45,409 nucleotides of DNA from Nodosilinea sp. LEGE 07298 (lineage in GTDB: Bacteria; Cyanobacteriota; Cyanobacteriia; Phormidesmidales; Phormidesmidaceae), in assembly GCF_015207265.1 (NCBI RefSeq), contig NZ_JADEXE010000016.1:1-45409 (forward strand), in the 5' to 3' direction. The position numbers were made by a program, and so were the translations under genes. Numbering within the stretch: position 1 is the stretch's first letter; every line of letters starts with the position of its first letter. Below the pieces are notes generated by a model. It was not told where the DNA came from. It did not search any database and saw only the letters and a program-made list of their open reading frames with translations. This document shows positions 6,877 through 16,100 of the stretch, piece after piece.

Positions 6877-8556
6877 ATGCTGCTCCGCTACCGATCGCTG
6901 AGGCTATTCTCTGCCCTTGCCCTAGGCCTGGGGGCGGCCTTGGCCACCGCCCTACCGCTGCGGGCCGCAGACAGCGTAGAGCTAGAGTTTGGCCCCTTTA
7001 GCCGCTCAATACCAGTCGAGTCGCTGACCACCTTTGCCGAAACGGGCACCGTTGACCGCCAGCTGGCTCCCTTTTTGCGGCGGCTCGACCTGACCCAGCA
7101 GCAGGGGTTGCGCTCTGCCCTGAGCCGCAGCCGAGCGGTGAATGTGGTGCCGATTTCTCAGTGGTTTAACAGCCCGATGGGCGATCGCAGTCTGCAATTT
7201 TTGGGCCAGCTGGCCCAGACCGAGGCGGGGCTAAACGGCGGGCAGGCGCTGCGGGCGGCGATCGTGGCGGCGGCGGCTGAGGATGGCGACATTTCGCTGC
7301 TCGATATTATTCGCCACTTCCCCACCAGCAGACTGCGGCTAGATATCGCCCAGGGTATGACCATCGCTGGCCAAGTGCGGGCCGAGGCGGTAGCTACCCG
7401 CTCGATTGTCGAGGCCGTTAAACAGCAGTCTGAAGCCGAGGCGGCCCAGCCCCCGGCGCTCGATCTAGCTGCCCTGCCCGACTTAACCCAGCCTGGCCCC
7501 TACGGCAGCCGCCGGGTGTCGCTCATGCTGACAGACGCCAACCGAGGTCGCACCTACGCTGCTGACGTATTTTTGCCCCAAAATCTGGCGGCTGTGCCCG
7601 GCCCCATCCCCATCGTTGTGATCTCCCACGGCCTGGGCGACAGCCGCACCACCTTTTTTGATTTGGCGACCCATGCCGCCTCCCACGGGCTTGCGGTGGC
7701 GCTACCCGAGCACGTGGGCAGCAACAGCAGCCAAAAGAATGCCATGCTCACCGGGCTCGATCGCGAAACCTTTAAGGCCCGCGACTTTTTAGACCGGCCT
7801 TTGGATGTGAGCTTTTTGCTCGACGAGCTGGAGCGGCTCAATGCCAGCCGCTTTGAGAATCGGCTGAATGTGGAGCGGGTGGCGGTGGTTGGCCACTCCT
7901 TTGGCGGCTATACCGCTCTGGCCGCAGGCGGAGCCATCATTGATTTCGATCGCCTGGCCCAGCGCTGCGACCCCGCCGCCAACCTGCTGCTCGATGCCGC
8001 TATGGTGCTAGAGTGCCGAGCCCTAGAACTGCGCACCGATACGGCAGTAATGGCACGCTTTGCCCAGGGCACGAAGGACGATCGCGTTCAGCTCGTGATG
8101 GCTTTTGCCCCGGTAACTAATCTGTTTGGCCCCCAGGGGATGGCCCAGGTGGCGGTGCCGGTGATGCTGTTTGGCGGCGAAGTCGATCTGCTGGCTCCGG
8201 TGGTGCCGCAGCAGGTGGCCGCCTTTAGCTGGCTACAGGGCCGCGATCGCTACCTGTACTTGGGCGAAAATACCTCCCACGGCCCCGACTTTACCAAGCT
8301 GGCTAGCCGCTTTTTGTACCTCGACGATGCCTTTGAGCAGGGCATTGACGAAGCGCTGGCCGCCACTCGTGGGGTAAATAAGTCGCTGGTGGTAGCGTTT
8401 AGCCAGGTGTACCTGGCCCAGCAAGAGGCGTATCGACCCTTCTTGCGATCGCACTATATTGAGGCCGTTAGCGCCGACCCCTTTCGGCTGCATCTGGTGC
8501 GCGAGCTGCCAGCCCCGGTGGTCGAACGGCTATCGGGGCTACCCGGCCTGGAATAA
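6877..8556 (+). CDS. Exported alpha/beta hydrolase with DUF1400 domain
   Basis: 559 residues. An N-terminal signal peptide (basic RYRSLR, hydrophobic Leu/Ala core, cleavage near LRAADS, residue ~31) points to export. Residues ~32-165 form the DUF1400 region that cyanobacteria place before a lipase-like fold. Residues ~210-520 are an alpha/beta hydrolase: oxyanion region VISHGLGDS, nucleophile elbow GHSFGGY (Ser), an acid candidate in GGEVDLL, and a His candidate in NTSHGPDF. The fold is closest to dienelactone-hydrolase or platelet-activating-factor-acetylhydrolase-like enzymes; the substrate is unknown. The aldo/keto reductase follows after 30 bases, so the two are probably co-transcribed. 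Length matches cyanobacterial homologues. Confidence 0.88.
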   Translation: MLLRYRSLRLFSALALGLGAALATALPLRAADSVELEFGPFSRSIPVESLTTFAETGTVDRQLAPFLRRLDLTQQQGLRSALSRSRAVNVVPISQWFNSPMGDRSLQFLGQLAQTEAGLNGGQALRAAIVAAAAEDGDISLLDIIRHFPTSRLRLDIAQGMTIAGQVRAEAVATRSIVEAVKQQSEAEAAQPPALDLAALPDLTQPGPYGSRRVSLMLTDANRGRTYAADVFLPQNLAAVPGPIPIVVISHGLGDSRTTFFDLATHAASHGLAVALPEHVGSNSSQKNAMLTGLDRETFKARDFLDRPLDVSFLLDELERLNASRFENRLNVERVAVVGHSFGGYTALAAGGAIIDFDRLAQRCDPAANLLLDAAMVLECRALELRTDTAVMARFAQGTKDDRVQLVMAFAPVTNLFGPQGMAQVAVPVMLFGGEVDLLAPVVPQQVAAFSWLQGRDRYLYLGENTSHGPDFTKLASRFLYLDDAFEQGIDEALAATRGVNKSLVVAFSQVYLAQQEAYRPFLRSHYIEAVSADPFRLHLVRELPAPVVERLSGLPGLE

Positions 8557-8586
8557 TAGGAAAGATCCTTTTCTGTTGGCCGACCT

Positions 8587-9582
8587 ATGACCGCCCCTAC
8601 CCTAGATACCCCGCTGCCCCTCACCCTGCCCGAGATGGGCTGCGGCACCTGGGCCTGGGGCAACCAGCTGCTGTGGGGCTACGACCCGAGTATGGATGCC
8701 GACCTGCAACAGGTGTTTAACCACTGCCTCAGCCACGGGGTGACACTGTTCGACAGCGGCGACTCCTACGGCACCGGGCGATTAAACGGGCGCAGTGAGG
8801 CATTGCTGGGGCAGTTTGCGAAAGACTACCAGGGGCCGTATCGAGAATCCCTCTGTTTGGCTACCAAGCTGGCCGCCTACCCCTGGCGGCTGACAGTTGG
8901 TTCGGTGGTGAAGGCTGGAGCCGCCTCAGCCCAGCGGTTGGGCCAGCCGATCGATCTGGTGCAGATGCACTGGTCGACGGCCAACTATCTGCCCTGGCAG
9001 GAAGCCCCCTTTCTCGACGGGCTGATGGATTTGGTGGAGCAGGGCCAGGCTAGGGCAATTGGTCTGTCAAACTTTGGCCCCAAACGGCTGCGGCTGGCTC
9101 AGCAGCGATTTCAGGATCGGGGGCTGAGCATTGCCACGCTGCAAGTGCAGTATTCACTGCTGTCGACCTACCCCGTGACCGAGCTGGGCCTGAAGGATCT
9201 CTGCGACGAGCTGGGCATTCGGCTGATTGCATACAGCCCCTTGGCATTGGGCTTACTGACAGGTAAATATTCGGCCCAGGGGCCATACCCAACGGGGATT
9301 CGAGGATTTCTGTTTCGCCAGCTGCTGCCGAAGATTCAGCCCTTGTTAGACACGGTGGCTGCGATCGCCACCCACCGCCAAAAAACCTCGGCTCAGGTTG
9401 CCCTCAACTGGTGTGTTTGCAAAGGCACCATTCCGATTCCAGGGGCAAAAACCCTGGCCCAGGCGGAGCAGAATATCGGTGCCCTAGGCTGGCGGCTCGA
9501 CACCAGCGAAGTGGAAGAACTGGATCGGGCCGGGCAAACGAGCGATCGCCAGATGGTGCAAAACATCTTTCAGTCTCGGTAG
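8587..9582 (+). CDS. Aldo/keto reductase
   Basis: 331 residues with the NADPH-dependent (beta/alpha)8 aldo/keto reductase pattern. The catalytic tetrad is visible: Asp and Tyr in LFDSGDSYGTG, Lys in CLATKLAAYPW, His in VQMHWS. The cofactor-binding GLSNFG and the late AKTLAQAEQN segment, which binds the adenosine phosphate, are also present. It resembles the plant-chloroplast and cyanobacterial branch of COG0667. The substrate, probably a reactive aldehyde or ketone, cannot be told from sequence. It follows the DUF1400 hydrolase by 30 bases on the same strand. Confidence 0.92.
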   Translation: MTAPTLDTPLPLTLPEMGCGTWAWGNQLLWGYDPSMDADLQQVFNHCLSHGVTLFDSGDSYGTGRLNGRSEALLGQFAKDYQGPYRESLCLATKLAAYPWRLTVGSVVKAGAASAQRLGQPIDLVQMHWSTANYLPWQEAPFLDGLMDLVEQGQARAIGLSNFGPKRLRLAQQRFQDRGLSIATLQVQYSLLSTYPVTELGLKDLCDELGIRLIAYSPLALGLLTGKYSAQGPYPTGIRGFLFRQLLPKIQPLLDTVAAIATHRQKTSAQVALNWCVCKGTIPIPGAKTLAQAEQNIGALGWRLDTSEVEELDRAGQTSDRQMVQNIFQSR

Positions 9583-9627
9583 CTCAAAGCTAGGGCTGAC
9601 TGGTACTGGTTAACGTCATCGCATACC

Positions 9628-9720
9628 AAATCCGCCTTGGCTACCCCCCGTTGGGCTAGGCAAACACCGTTTGCCCCTGCGCAAGCCTCCTAATTTGGAA
9701 TCGGGGTTGTGCGATTCGGT
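9628..9720 (+). repeat. Copy A of a ~92-bp repeat flanking the DUF1328 gene
   Basis: Starts AAATCCGCCTTGGCTACC, contains the hairpin GGCAAAC-ACC-GTTTGCC and CCCTGCGCAAGCCTCCT, and ends near GATTCGGT. It is highly similar over its whole length, and in the same orientation, to copy B at 10229-10319. Confidence 0.85.
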
Positions 9721-9779
9721 TTTGGTATCAGCTATCAATCCAACGATATAGCTGTAGCCAGTCTAGTAAGGACTGTTTC

Positions 9780-9813
9780 CCTGAGAACGTTCAAACGTTT
9801 GAACGTTCTCAGG
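9780..9813. repeat. Perfect 34-bp palindrome
   Basis: The half-site CCTGAGAACGTTCAAAC (9780-9796) is followed directly by its exact reverse complement (9797-9813) with no spacer. It could be a protein-binding operator or extrude as a cruciform. It lies in the 414-base spacer between the aldo/keto reductase and the DUF1328 gene. No poly-T tract follows, so it is not a classical terminator. Confidence 0.85.
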
Positions 9814-9996
9814 CTTTATGGATGTCCTAACCCAGGTGACTCTGGCTATATACCCAGGCAAAGAAAATTCTGTCCTAGGGAAGACGGTGCCTATGACCAA
9901 CGGGCAGATGCGCCAGTGGATTCAAATCTTGATAATCGTTTCGTTGGCTCGACAGCCAATCTCGTTCAGTCGCCCTTCCCCCTTAGGAGAATCTCC

Positions 9997-10161
9997 ATGT
10001 TACGCTACGCGATCATTTTTCTGGTTGTCGCTTTAATCGCCGCTTTCTTTGGGTTTGGTGGTGTAGCAGGTACAGCCGCCGGTATTGCCCAAATTTTGTT
10101 CTATATCTTCCTAGCCATTTTCGTGATTTCGCTGATCATGAGCTTCGTCAAGCGGACCTAG
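9997..10161 (+). CDS. DUF1328 small membrane protein
   Basis: 54 residues from the ATG at 9997, preceded by TTAGGAGAATCTCC. It reads [22 protein letters not shown] and continues with two hydrophobic helices and a basic FVKRT tail, the standard layout of the DUF1328 (YtjA-like) family. These are tiny inner-membrane proteins of unknown function, often stress-linked. A longer open frame from 9709 runs through repeat copy A and has no ribosome site, so I reject that start. The gene is bracketed by repeats A and B. Confidence 0.88.
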   Translation: MLRYAIIFLVVALIAAFFGFGGVAGTAAGIAQILFYIFLAIFVISLIMSFVKRT

Positions 10162-10228
10162 AATCAGGGATTCAATAACGTGGGATAGCCGTCTCGGCTG
10201 CCCACGGTCAGGCAGAATGCCTGATCCT

Positions 10229-10319
10229 GAATCCGCTTTGGCTACCCCCGACTGGGCTGGGCAAACACCGTTTGCCCCTGCGCGAGCCTCCTGTTTGGAT
10301 CGGGGTTATGTAATTCGGA
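10229..10319 (+). repeat. Copy B of the ~92-bp repeat
   Basis: GAATCCGCTTTGGCTACC, the same GGCAAACACCGTTTGCC hairpin, CCCTGCGCGAGCCTCCT and ATTCGGAT line up with copy A at 9628-9720 with a few substitutions and two single-base gaps. Confidence 0.85.
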
Positions 10320-10364
10320 TGTGCTCTGCAAATGGCCGTCCCATCGACTTCGCTCAGGGAACGT

Positions 10365-11891
10365 TTACTTCACCCCTCGCAGGGCTACCATCCACCGGTT
10401 GGGCTTGCGTTTGGTGCGGGCCGTTACATGCCAGACCCGACTGCCGGAGAAATGGTTGACCACGGCTACCATGCCAATGAGCGCCTTCAGCCAAAAGTAA
10501 ATGGGCGACAGCAGGCAGTAGAGCACTCCATGGCGGCGAGTATAGGTGGAGGCTGCTGGGCGCAGCCCCATTGCTACCGCTACCTGTAGCACAACGCTGA
10601 GCGTGAGTAGCCCCATCAGCAACAGGTTGAGGTTCTCAAAGTTGAGATCGCGCGTGCTGCGGCTGAGGTGAATGCTGAGCAACATGGGCACTACCTGCCA
10701 CACCAGCGGATAAAAGCCCTGGCTAAAGAGCAGCATGAGCACCCAGTAGGGCTTTTGGGCGGTGTCTAGGTGGGGCGATCGCAGCACCGGCCCCAGGTGT
10801 AGGCCTGCGATCTCTAGCCAGCCCTGGCTCCATCGCTGGCGCTGTAGCCACAGCCCGCGCAGATTGTCGGGGGCTAGCTCGGTGGTGACAATGGCCGGGT
10901 CGTGCACCAGGCGAGCGCCCTCCAGCAGGCTCCGCACTGTAACATCAATATCCTCGGTTAGGCGGGTGGGGTGAAAGCCCAAGTGGCGCAGGGCGGCGGT
11001 GCGCCAGTAGCCATTGGAGCCGCCAAACAGGGCGGTATCGGCCAGCAGCGATCGCCCGTAGTGGCTGATGCCATAAATGCACTCAAACTCCACCGCAATC
11101 AGCTGGGTTAGCCAGCAATCTTGGGCATTGCGAATAATATTGCGCCCCTGCACCATGTCGTAGCGCCCCTGATAGAGCCAGGCCCAGGCTCGGCTGAGGC
11201 AGTCTGCCGCCGGGTGGTGGTCAGCGTCAAAAATGCCGGTCATTTCTCCGGTGGCCGTCTGTAAGGCGGCATTCAGGTTTTCAGCTTTAGAGCGGCTGTT
11301 AGCGACAGGCAGCAGCACCAGGGCCGGGTAGCGTCGGGCCAGGTGCTGTAACCGGGCTTCTACCGGCAGTCGAACCGGGCTGTTGTAGGCCAAAATAATT
11401 TCCCACCCCTGGGCCGGTGGCGTTACCCGAGTCAGCCAGTGGAGCAGGGTGTCTTCGATAATGTCTTGCTCGTTGGGCAGGTAGGCCGCCACAATGATCG
11501 AGACAAAGGGCACTGAGGTGTTGGGTTCCGAGATGGTGGGTACCGAGACCTGGGTGGGCAGTAGCGCCGGGGCTCGGGAGGTCTGCGCCAGCGCCGCCGG
11601 ACGACGACGAGAGCGCCCCAACCGACCCAATCGCTGCAGCAGACCTCGGTTAAACCAGGGGTTAGATCGGCGGCAGCTATAGATCACCACGGCGGTTTCG
11701 GCATTAATCACCACTAGACCAATTAGGGAAACGATCAGCAGTGCCCCCTGCAATATCCCCAGGCTGTGGTTGTGGTTAAGGGCGACAATGTACACCGCCA
11801 TCGGTATCCACAATAACCAGGTGCTCAACCAAAGCAGCCGCCTGGCGATCGCCAGAATAGGCTCAGCAAACAGCGCCAGGTTCAACTTCAT
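10365..11891 (-). CDS. Family 2 glycosyltransferase, cellulose-synthase-like, integral membrane
   Basis: 508 residues. Two membrane helices lie within residues ~15-70. A cytoplasmic GT-A domain (about 125-350) follows: VSIIVAAYLPNE, the FDADH DxD motif that binds the metal and sugar nucleotide, TEDID as catalytic base region, and QRQRW, the Q(Q/R)xRW box of processive GT2 enzymes. Three or four more helices follow (about 375-480). These are the hallmarks of cellulose/hyaluronan-type synthases that polymerise and export a polysaccharide. No PilZ domain or partner subunit is adjacent. The stretch near residues 112-125 (VSVPTISEPNTSVP) is a low-complexity linker. It may be distally co-transcribed with the Ycf55-like gene 282 bases upstream. 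Confidence 0.88.
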   Translation of the reverse strand: MKLNLALFAEPILAIARRLLWLSTWLLWIPMAVYIVALNHNHSLGILQGALLIVSLIGLVVINAETAVVIYSCRRSNPWFNRGLLQRLGRLGRSRRRPAALAQTSRAPALLPTQVSVPTISEPNTSVPFVSIIVAAYLPNEQDIIEDTLLHWLTRVTPPAQGWEIILAYNSPVRLPVEARLQHLARRYPALVLLPVANSRSKAENLNAALQTATGEMTGIFDADHHPAADCLSRAWAWLYQGRYDMVQGRNIIRNAQDCWLTQLIAVEFECIYGISHYGRSLLADTALFGGSNGYWRTAALRHLGFHPTRLTEDIDVTVRSLLEGARLVHDPAIVTTELAPDNLRGLWLQRQRWSQGWLEIAGLHLGPVLRSPHLDTAQKPYWVLMLLFSQGFYPLVWQVVPMLLSIHLSRSTRDLNFENLNLLLMGLLTLSVVLQVAVAMGLRPAASTYTRRHGVLYCLLSPIYFWLKALIGMVAVVNHFSGSRVWHVTARTKRKPNRWMVALRGVK

Positions 11892-12173
11892 AGGCGGGGG
11901 TCAACTCCTTGTGGGTAGGTAAAAAGGCCAACAGACCAACGATAACCCTGAGCCGCGAACAGCCGTAGAGCACTGTGACAGCCAGGCCAAAATTAGCCCT
12001 GGGGCCACCTGGCCAGTTCTCTGGGTGCCCCTCAGGCCCTAGCGAGTATTTCTTACCTGCTGATTGTCCCAAAAAAAGCGAATTATGGATGAACCTTGGC
12101 GGCGATTGCTGCCCCGGCCCATTGAAGTTGCATTGATAAAACATTGGCTAAGGTCGCGATCGCTCGCCAGGAG

Positions 12174-14129
12174 CTAGTCTCGCAGGTTGCCATCCTGGCT
12201 GTCGCGGCGATAGCGGGGGTCGCGCCAGGCCCCGCCCACGCCGCGCAAAATCCCTCGCCCAATCAGGCCAATGCCGCGCCCAATCACGTCGGTGAGCACG
12301 TAGACGATGCCGCTGCCCACCAGCGATACCGCTGAGCGAAATCGGGGCGCGATCGCATCGCGGGCCTCTACCGCCAGCGTGACCGCCCGCTGTAACCCCG
12401 ACAGCTGCTCTAGCTCGTCGCGTCGGGGCGAGTACACGGTCTCAGATTGAATGCCGCGCTCGGTAAAGCCAAACAGGCGGTACTGGCTCTCAAAAATGGC
12501 CCTGGGTTCGTTAATCAACCCGTCCCAGCGATAGCGCCAGGACAGATCATTGCGAAAGCGCTCAATGTCGCGACTGGTCATCAGGCGACGGTGGTAGAGG
12601 TTTTTCTTCAGCAGTTCCACATCGGCAAAGTGGTTGAGCACCGGCTGTACGACGGCATTGGCCAGCTGAATCAGCAGGTGCTCTAGCAAGGCCTGACTGC
12701 GGGCCATCGCCTCAGGGCTGGTGGCCTCGTAGAGGCCGCCGTCCACCACCAGCGATTCGTTAAACAGCAGGTGGCCCAGCAGATCGGGCACCAGGGGAAT
12801 GCGATCGAGAATGGCGGCCTGCACCACCGGGGCCTCGACCAGCAGCGTAGGCACCACGGGTTGCTCCAGGTTACCGACCTGGAGAGTGTAGTAGCGGCCA
12901 AAAAAGTCGGTGATGGCGGCCTGCCACAGGTCTTGCAGCACCAGGGGGCTTTTTTCGCTGAGCTGGCCCGGCAGTACTCCGGCCTGGCGCAGGTTGTCGA
13001 GGCTGTCTTCGACCTTGCGCAGCACCAGGTAAAACAGCTCTCGCTTTTTGTCGTTACGCAAAATATCGGTTTCGAGGGGTACCCCGCTGGTGTTGTCGAG
13101 TAGCCCCTGGAGCTGGTTAAACACCCGCTCAAACACCAGGCTCGCCAGATCGCCCTGGCTGAGGGTGAGGCGCTCGGCGGTCGCAACGGTTAGGGCCGAT
13201 TCTGGCGAGCCAGCCACACCCTCCTGTGACATCGAACGCGGTGACATCGAACGGGGTGGAATCGAGGGCATGCGTCGATCTACGCTGGGGAGCATCTCCT
13301 CCGAGTTTGGCCCTAGCCCTCGCTCAGGGCGACGCGAGGCCACGGCTGGCTCTAAGTCAGCCAGGTTGGGGGTGGCGAACAGTCTGCACATCAGCCAGCG
13401 AGCGGCCCGCAGCTCTCGGTAGCGCCCGGCCAGTACCGCCTCGTTCAGCAGCGACCCCCGCCCCCGCCGCTGCTCGGCTTCGATCGCGGCCATAACCGCC
13501 TCAATTTGCTGCACCGACGATCGTCGCAGGCTGAGTCGCAGGTTGGTGAGGGCACTGGGCGCTGGGTTGAGGTTAGGCAGAGGCACCTCTCGCATCGATA
13601 CCGCAGGCGATCGCACTGGCTCAGGGCGCAGTCTTTCCCCAGCCGGTTGGCGGTTGAGTCTTGGCCCTGCCAGCTGCTGAATCAGGTCGCCCAGATCGGC
13701 GACGGCCATACTGCGAGCCCCAAACCCATCCGCCCCCATTTGGCGGGCGGCGGCCTCTAGCACTGGCTCAGCCTGGGCGCTGAGCACCAGCACGGGCAGG
13801 GCGGGGTAGCGAGCTTTGATATCGGCACAGAGGCGCAGGCCCGGCAGCTGGTCGGGTTGTCCGGCTCCCAGCCCCAGGTCAACAATTACCAGGTCGAGGT
13901 CGGGGCGAGGGCGATCGGCTGGGGTGGCCTGGGTATCGGCCCATTCGGAAATGGCCTCGCCACTAGTCGCCTGCGCGGCGCGGCTAGCCAAAATAGCCAG
14001 GGCATCGTCGGCTCGGGTGGCCTCGGCTACGATGCTGTACCCGGCGGTTTGCTCCAGCCAAATGCGTAGACCCAGCCGAAATACGGGGTCTTCGTCTACC
14101 AGCATCAGGCGCAGGGGAGCGATCGTCAT
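12174..14129 (-). CDS. Ycf55-like protein: pseudo-receiver plus DUF3685 domain
   Basis: 651 residues from the ATG at 14129, which overlaps the upstream stop as ATGA; the longer frame from 14189 runs inside the upstream gene. Residues ~5-150 resemble a response-regulator receiver: LMLVDEDPVFRLGLR with an acidic pair, VIVDLGLG with a candidate phospho-Asp, VLVLSAQ. The invariant Lys near GADGFGARSM is absent, so phosphotransfer may be impaired. A variable, low-complexity linker with PPRSMSPRSMS repeats follows. The C-terminal ~330 residues match my recollection of DUF3685/Ycf55, a family in cyanobacteria and red-algal plastids without known function. There is no DNA-binding output domain. The ATGA overlap implies translational coupling to the repeat protein upstream. 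Confidence 0.8.
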   Translation of the reverse strand: MTIAPLRLMLVDEDPVFRLGLRIWLEQTAGYSIVAEATRADDALAILASRAAQATSGEAISEWADTQATPADRPRPDLDLVIVDLGLGAGQPDQLPGLRLCADIKARYPALPVLVLSAQAEPVLEAAARQMGADGFGARSMAVADLGDLIQQLAGPRLNRQPAGERLRPEPVRSPAVSMREVPLPNLNPAPSALTNLRLSLRRSSVQQIEAVMAAIEAEQRRGRGSLLNEAVLAGRYRELRAARWLMCRLFATPNLADLEPAVASRRPERGLGPNSEEMLPSVDRRMPSIPPRSMSPRSMSQEGVAGSPESALTVATAERLTLSQGDLASLVFERVFNQLQGLLDNTSGVPLETDILRNDKKRELFYLVLRKVEDSLDNLRQAGVLPGQLSEKSPLVLQDLWQAAITDFFGRYYTLQVGNLEQPVVPTLLVEAPVVQAAILDRIPLVPDLLGHLLFNESLVVDGGLYEATSPEAMARSQALLEHLLIQLANAVVQPVLNHFADVELLKKNLYHRRLMTSRDIERFRNDLSWRYRWDGLINEPRAIFESQYRLFGFTERGIQSETVYSPRRDELEQLSGLQRAVTLAVEARDAIAPRFRSAVSLVGSGIVYVLTDVIGRGIGLIGRGILRGVGGAWRDPRYRRDSQDGNLRD

Positions 14130-15931
14130 TCTGACTCGGTCGTTGAGGAACTGTCCCCACCGGGCACCGGGCGGCCCTCGGCCTCCCAAATCGACCAGAT
14201 GTAGGCGCGCTCGGCTTTCCAGAGGGCGATCGCATTTCTGGCCTCGTTGTAGAGCGCCCGACCCGGCCCAATTTGCCCGGCCAAATTGATCGCCGCCGTC
14301 AGGCTGCCGCCGTAGGCCAGATCCTTAGCCTCATCCAAAATCGGCTTGTCTTCGGCAATTTGAATCGAGGCTGTCCACTCCTGCACCAGCCCCTGGGCGC
14401 GGCTGTGGAGGGCACGACCGGGCTCAATTTTGTTCGCTTCGGCGATCGCCTCTTTGAGCTGATCTTGCTCGGCCAGGGCCACCGCCGCATCGAGAATGGG
14501 CCGGTCTTCGATTACCTGAATTTCCTGCTGCCACTGGGCCACCAGGGTTTGGGCCTCTACCCGCAGGGCGCGACCCAGTTCGACCTCTGACGCCTTGGCG
14601 ATCGCGGTTTCGAGGGCGGCAATCGTGCCGGGTTTGGCCAAACTGCGGGCCTCCGCCAAAATGGGCCGGTCGGCAATCCGCTGCAGGTTGGCCTGCCACT
14701 GGGCCACCAGGGTCTGCCCCTGAATCCGCCTGGGGCGGTCAACCTTCACCATCTGGGCCTGGTGTATGGCCCACTCGTAGGTGGTGCGCTGGCCCAAGCG
14801 AGCCACCATATCACTAAACTTTAGCCGTCTCAAATCGGTAATCTGCTCGCTCCACTGGTCTGTTGACGATAGTTCAGCCGCCGCATAAGGACTGTTCGCC
14901 GGGAGCTGATTGACGGCACTAATGGCGGCCATCAGCCCAAACATGTGGCCGTAGCGCGGCGCTACACCCTCAGGCGCGGCCTGTTGGGCCAGCGTCTGTG
15001 CATGGCTCAGGGCCAGCAGATCTTGGGCGGCGGGCAGTAGGTCAGGGCTGGGGGGCACCACGCTGGCTAGCTCCAGGGCACCGGCGCGATCGCCCACCTG
15101 CCAGCGCTGTAGGGCCACATCCAGCACGGTCTTACTCCAGGCGTCGATATCCCGTTCGGCGGCCTGCCACACCTGGCTGCGCAAGTCGATGCCGCGCGCC
15201 AGCACCACCGCCTGGCGCAAATTCTCAATTTGGTTAGTGCTCGCCAGGGTACGGGCCTGCAACAGCTGATTCCATGCCTGCTGCTCAACTAGAAACTGCT
15301 GCTGCCAAAATACATAGCGTGCGGTCAGCCAGTAGTCACTCTTGAGGGATTTAAACTCCTGCAGGTGGGTTTTGGCCAGCGCCCAATCGCTAGCGGCCAG
15401 CGCTGGTTTAAGCTTGGCTTCGATCGCCCGGCCCTGTTCCCAGTCTTGTCGCCATTCAAAAATGACCGCCTGGGCCGACTTGCGCAGGGGCGTATCGAGG
15501 GGAATTTTTTCCGCCAGCGCGATCGCATCATCGAGCTTGCCCGCCTGAGCCCAGCGGTTGGCTAGCACCAAAATCTGCTCCGAGGCATTCTCCAAAACCT
15601 CCTGCGACTCGTCATACTGCGAGTGGGTCTTGGGCCAGTTAGCGGTCAGCAGCACCGACTGCACCAGGCTGTTGGGCTCGCCCGTGCGGGCTTGGGCTTC
15701 AGCGCAGTACAGCAGGTCGCTTTCTGAGTGAAAGGGCGTAATCTGGTCGCAGTCGGGCAGGGGCGGAATGCGGGTCAGCCACATCAGCGCCCAGCCGCAA
15801 AATATCCCCGACCCCGCCAGCAGTACTACCCATAGCGTCAGCCAAAACCACTCCCACGGGTTAACCTGACGGCTCGGTTTAGGTCGCTGCCGACGCGAAC
15901 TCAAAGGCGAAGAGGCCGGTGTAGATGCCAT
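14126..15931 (-). CDS. Membrane-anchored helical repeat protein
   Basis: 601 residues. A Pro/Arg-rich, basic N-terminus precedes one membrane helix (about residues 28-52, WFWLTLWVVLLAGSGIFCGW), so the bulk is probably exoplasmic or lumenal if the helix is a signal anchor. From ~350 on, about four ~50-residue repeats follow the pattern RPILxEAxxLAxxGxLxxAIxxAxxIExGRALxxEAQxLVxxW; earlier, weaker copies are visible (e.g. AGKLDDAIALAEKIP). This is a TPR/SEL1-like helical solenoid pattern, likely a protein-binding scaffold. Homologues in cyanobacteria are often mislabelled chromosome-segregation ATPases; no ATPase motif exists here. It is first in a pair with the Ycf55-like gene (ATGA overlap). 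Confidence 0.78.
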   Translation of the reverse strand: MASTPASSPLSSRRQRPKPSRQVNPWEWFWLTLWVVLLAGSGIFCGWALMWLTRIPPLPDCDQITPFHSESDLLYCAEAQARTGEPNSLVQSVLLTANWPKTHSQYDESQEVLENASEQILVLANRWAQAGKLDDAIALAEKIPLDTPLRKSAQAVIFEWRQDWEQGRAIEAKLKPALAASDWALAKTHLQEFKSLKSDYWLTARYVFWQQQFLVEQQAWNQLLQARTLASTNQIENLRQAVVLARGIDLRSQVWQAAERDIDAWSKTVLDVALQRWQVGDRAGALELASVVPPSPDLLPAAQDLLALSHAQTLAQQAAPEGVAPRYGHMFGLMAAISAVNQLPANSPYAAAELSSTDQWSEQITDLRRLKFSDMVARLGQRTTYEWAIHQAQMVKVDRPRRIQGQTLVAQWQANLQRIADRPILAEARSLAKPGTIAALETAIAKASEVELGRALRVEAQTLVAQWQQEIQVIEDRPILDAAVALAEQDQLKEAIAEANKIEPGRALHSRAQGLVQEWTASIQIAEDKPILDEAKDLAYGGSLTAAINLAGQIGPGRALYNEARNAIALWKAERAYIWSIWEAEGRPVPGGDSSSTTESE

Positions 15932-16100
15932 GAAGTCGAACTACCGAGAGCGAGCTGTAGAATCTAGACTGTCAGAATGGTAAGAGCCAGCCTTAATTGA
16001 CTCAAACCCTCGCTGAAGGCAAAGATGCTGACACATTGTAGAAGCAATCTATCGACTTGACTCTAGCTTTTGGGCCTATTTTTTGAGGGATGATATTGGG

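Noticed and set aside
9709..10161. 150-residue version of the DUF1328 protein
   Set aside because: The extra N-terminal part reads through repeat A and the 34-bp palindrome. The ATG at 9997 has a good ribosome site and matches the family start.
11863..12144. 93-codon frame upstream of the glycosyltransferase gene
   Set aside because: Low-complexity composition, no ribosome site, overlaps the glycosyltransferase start; nothing recognisable.
12447..13422. Plus-strand frames inside the Ycf55-like gene
   Set aside because: Shadows of the minus-strand coding sequence with no motifs.
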